Source: Dehalococcoidales bacterium
Lineage (GTDB): Bacteria; Chloroflexota; Dehalococcoidia; Dehalococcoidales; UBA5760
Reading direction: 5' to 3'
DNA length: 38,739 nucleotides
Assembly (NCBI GenBank): GCA_028716225.1
Contig: JAQUQE010000015.1
Coordinates: forward strand, 1-38,739
Shown here: positions 36,828-38,739 of the stretch, piece after piece
Numbering within the stretch: the first letter of the stretch is position 1
Layout: each line of letters opens with the position of its first letter
Position numbers and translations under genes: made by a program
The notes under the pieces: model-generated
What the model was told of the DNA's origin: nothing
Databases searched by the model: none
The model's input: the letters and a program-made list of their open reading frames with translations, nothing else

Positions 36828-38282
36828 CTACTCGTTTCCCAGCTCTCCGTCCTCGACCTTGGCAAAGGACTTGGTTATCAGCTTCAATACCGGTTCCAGT
36901 TCCGCGATGAATTCGTTGTCGTCCATCACGTCCTCGTCGAGCCGTCCGACCTCGAAAGCGTCGATCAGCGTATTTGCCGCATCCTCGTAGATTTCGTACA
37001 CGGACTTGTCCGCGAACTCCTCGTTCAAGAGATTGAGGATCACAATGACCCGCTCTACGATCTCGTCCCGCAGCCCCGAGCGCGAGGTAGTCATACCCTC
37101 TGTTACCTGCATCAGCTCTTGCGCGAACGGCGACATCAAGCTCTCGCCACGCCGCCTGGCCAAGCGATCCGACCTCATGATCGACCTGCGACCGCTTCCC
37201 ATGCGCCGCCACAGCTTCTTCAGGCGACCCTCTCGTTTGAGCTTGCCGACCGATCCGACCGCCGCATGGGACGGTACACAGGGACGCCTGCCCGGCCCCT
37301 CTCCGATGGCACGTTTACCCGTCGGGCACTTGAACACGGTCTCCTTGGTCATGGAGCCGGAACGGTATTTTCTCATCCGCTTCGCCGCCCCGCCCACGAT
37401 CTTGCGAACCACGCTCTCCGCCATCTTCCGCAGCGCCGGGTTGTTCTTGGGAAGCTTCTTGAGCTTCAGCTCGGAAAGCAGCTCGTCGAAGTCTTCCTTC
37501 TGCATGGCCTCGAACGGGAGAGCATCGATCCGGTCCAGAAGCTCCTTGGTGACGTATGGGCCGTCGATGGGATCGTTGGCATCCTCTTTCTTGACGCCGC
37601 GTTTCCGCTTGGACTCCATCGGTTCTTCTTCCTCATCGTCATCGGTCCAGTCGTCCTCGCCGTCGTCATCCTGTTCCTTGCGGATTTTCCGCTTGGCTTC
37701 TTTCACCGCACGACGTTTCTTGGATTCGGTTTCTACCTCGTCCTCTTCTTCGTCGTCGTCGCTATTGTCCCAGCCGATGACCTCCTCGCCGTCCTGCTCC
37801 TTGCGATACCGACGGACACTCCGCTTGCGCGACTCGGACTTCTCTTTCTCATCCTCGTCGTCGTCTTCACCGTCTTGCTCGGATTTCTTCTCGTCGTCTT
37901 CGGAATCATCCTGCTCGCGCTTCACGGACCGACGCTTTCTGGACTCGTATTTCTCTTTCTCGTCATCTTCTTCGTCGTCTTGTTCGGACTTCTTTTCGTC
38001 ATCTTCTTCGTCGTCTTCGCCATCTTGCTCGCGTTTCAGCGACCGCTTGGCCTTTCGGCTTTCTTTCTTGACCACGCGCTTGCGCTCGGTCTTTTCCTCG
38101 CCGTCTTTCTCGTCATCTTTCTCGCCGTCTTGCTCTTCCTTCTCATCCTCGTCATCGTCGCCGCAGCCTTGCTCGGATTGCACACCGGCCCGGCGAGCGG
38201 TTTCGTTCATATCGATAGGAAGACCAAGTTCGCGGAAATCCTCTTCCAAAGTCGTTCTCACTACAGGCTGTTTCATTTGCAT
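36828..38282 (-). CDS. Alternating-charge repeat protein, possible scaffold/core protein
   Basis: A 484-residue protein. Residues 74-230 hold five ESRK/ESKK units at 74, 113, 150, 186 and 223, each a basic block followed by a KEQD and a long Asp/Glu stretch. The rest comprises an acidic linker start, 'YVTKELLDRIDALPFEAMQK', a small Cys/Pro motif 'CPTGKRAIGEGPGRRPCVPS', and helical ends. Disordered and highly charged, it could serve as a prohead core or charge-buffering protein, inferred from its place before the protease. AAGGAGTA precedes ATG 38282; TAATG coupling with the upstream gene. Confidence 0.75.
   Translation of the reverse strand: MQMKQPVVRTTLEEDFRELGLPIDMNETARRAGVQSEQGCGDDDEDEKEEQDGEKDDEKDGEEKTERKRVVKKESRKAKRSLKREQDGEDDEEDDEKKSEQDDEEDDEKEKYESRKRRSVKREQDDSEDDEKKSEQDGEDDDEDEKEKSESRKRSVRRYRKEQDGEEVIGWDNSDDDEEEDEVETESKKRRAVKEAKRKIRKEQDDDGEDDWTDDDEEEEPMESKRKRGVKKEDANDPIDGPYVTKELLDRIDALPFEAMQKEDFDELLSELKLKKLPKNNPALRKMAESVVRKIVGGAAKRMRKYRSGSMTKETVFKCPTGKRAIGEGPGRRPCVPSHAAVGSVGKLKREGRLKKLWRRMGSGRRSIMRSDRLARRRGESLMSPFAQELMQVTEGMTTSRSGLRDEIVERVIVILNLLNEEFADKSVYEIYEDAANTLIDAFEVGRLDEDVMDDNEFIAELEPVLKLITKSFAKVEDGELGNE
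37592..38063 (-). repeat. Five-unit alternating-charge tandem repeat
   Basis: Units start at residues 74, 113, 150, 186 and 223 (spacing 39, 37, 36, 37). Each has ES(R/K)(K/R)-basic-(S/A)(V/L), then KxEQD and an acidic run. The regular ~37-residue period shows ordered duplication rather than random low complexity. The fifth unit keeps only its basic block. Confidence 0.8.
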
Positions 38283-38739
38283 TACTCCTTGCTTGTTGGC
38301 AGTGCTCGACCTTTCATATACTCGAACACAATTGCCATGGTTCTTGCTCGGTCGGCCAATTGATCATGTGCCTTCGCAATCATGGGCAAACCAGAACGCC
38401 CAAACAACTTATCGGCCTTACCAAGCAAGTCAACAACGACTTGCGATTCAGCAAGCAGCGAGTCACGGACGGCACCTAAAAACTCTTGTTTCTCCCCAAA
38501 AGACAAGCCCGTGCACCCCGTTGAAACTTCGGCGAACACAGACCTTAAGATACCCATGGATTCTCTGATCTCCTTTTCAAAGTCAACCAGTCGGGTCTCT
38601 GCAATCTTCGCGTAGTACGTCTTCGGCACGCGCCCCTCAATCTCCCGAATCCGCCCATGAAGGGATGTCCTGATTCGGTCGATATTGGCCTCGTACATTT
38701 TCGTCCAGTCGTTTTCTGCAATAGACTCTTCTATTTTGG
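38282..38739 (-). CDS. Unknown helical protein, 5' end outside the window
   Basis: The frame is open to the right edge and continues upstream of the first ATG in view (38698): ...KIEESIAENDWTK then MYEANIDRIRTSLHGRI. ATG 38698 lacks a convincing ribosome site, so the gene probably starts outside the window. All-helical, with 'DFEKEIRESMGILRSVFAEV' and 'AESQVVVDLLGKADKLFG'. It is coupled to the charged-repeat gene by TAATG. A portal or core-accessory C-terminus is possible; no family recognised. Confidence 0.6.
   Translation of the reverse strand, partial: KIEESIAENDWTKMYEANIDRIRTSLHGRIREIEGRVPKTYYAKIAETRLVDFEKEIRESMGILRSVFAEVSTGCTGLSFGEKQEFLGAVRDSLLAESQVVVDLLGKADKLFGRSGLPMIAKAHDQLADRARTMAIVFEYMKGRALPTSKE

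Noticed and set aside
37006-38568. 520-codon open frame on the plus strand opposite the charged-repeat gene
   Set aside because: Mirror image of GAR/GAN-rich codons (poly-Ser product); no promoter or ribosome site; the minus frame has conserved structure and coupling.
1-38739. tRNA, CRISPR array, attachment site or origin
   Set aside because: No cloverleaf, spaced identical repeats, integrase-linked repeats or iteron clusters were seen on either strand by reading; a tRNA scan could still find a divergent one.

Overview
The window is a contiguous block of late (virion) genes from a contractile-tailed phage with T4-superfamily logic. The identification rests on a gp23-type major capsid protein, a gp21-type prohead protease, a tail sheath, two gp19-type tube-like proteins, a large tape measure, a LysM baseplate protein, a gpD/gp27-type hub, a gpV/gp5-type spike, a gp25/W-type wedge protein and a J-type wedge protein. 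The host cannot be read from the sequence. There are no tRNA, rRNA, CRISPR or integrase genes. GC looks close to one half by eye, apart from two visibly AT-rich HNH endonuclease genes.

Almost everything is on the minus strand, so the phage map reads from the right edge to the left. 38739-33298 is head morphogenesis: a cut gene at the edge, an alternating-charge repeat protein, a protease-scaffold fusion and the capsid protein, closed by a strong intrinsic terminator at 33235-33271. 33222-23383 holds neck and head-tail joining genes, small Ig-like, zinc-ribbon and membrane proteins, and an HNH gene behind the putative neck gene. 23356-14645 holds the sheath, the two tube-like proteins, a DUF2958 protein and a run of unrecognised genes including a holin-like membrane protein. 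12337-1 is the tail-tip operon: RHH regulator, tail-assembly chaperone with a probable -1 frameshift, tape measure, LysM protein, hub, spike, a second HNH gene, a proline-rich repeat protein, W, J and a tail-fibre-like protein that runs off the left edge. Most neighbours touch or overlap (ATGA, TAATG, TTGA, TAGTG), which indicates translational coupling.

The exception is 12403-14633. This is a plus-strand cassette of six to eight short genes with two good sigma70-type promoters, lying between the two minus-strand blocks. Its products are small and mostly unrecognised. It is the likeliest place in the window for host-takeover or anti-defence functions.

The most interesting signals are: (1) a T TTT TTC slippery heptamer in the chaperone gene just before the tape measure; (2) an HNH gene whose last residues copy the C-terminus of the upstream putative neck protein; (3) a 30-bp palindromic element placed directly before the tape-measure start and repeated 13.4 kb away before another structural gene; (4) a TTG-started gene at 27019, hidden in another frame, with TRGLG/TRGYG repeats and an apparent -1 shift into the next frame; (5) a five-unit alternating-charge repeat protein beside the protease; (6) a threefold proline-rich repeat protein beside the spike.
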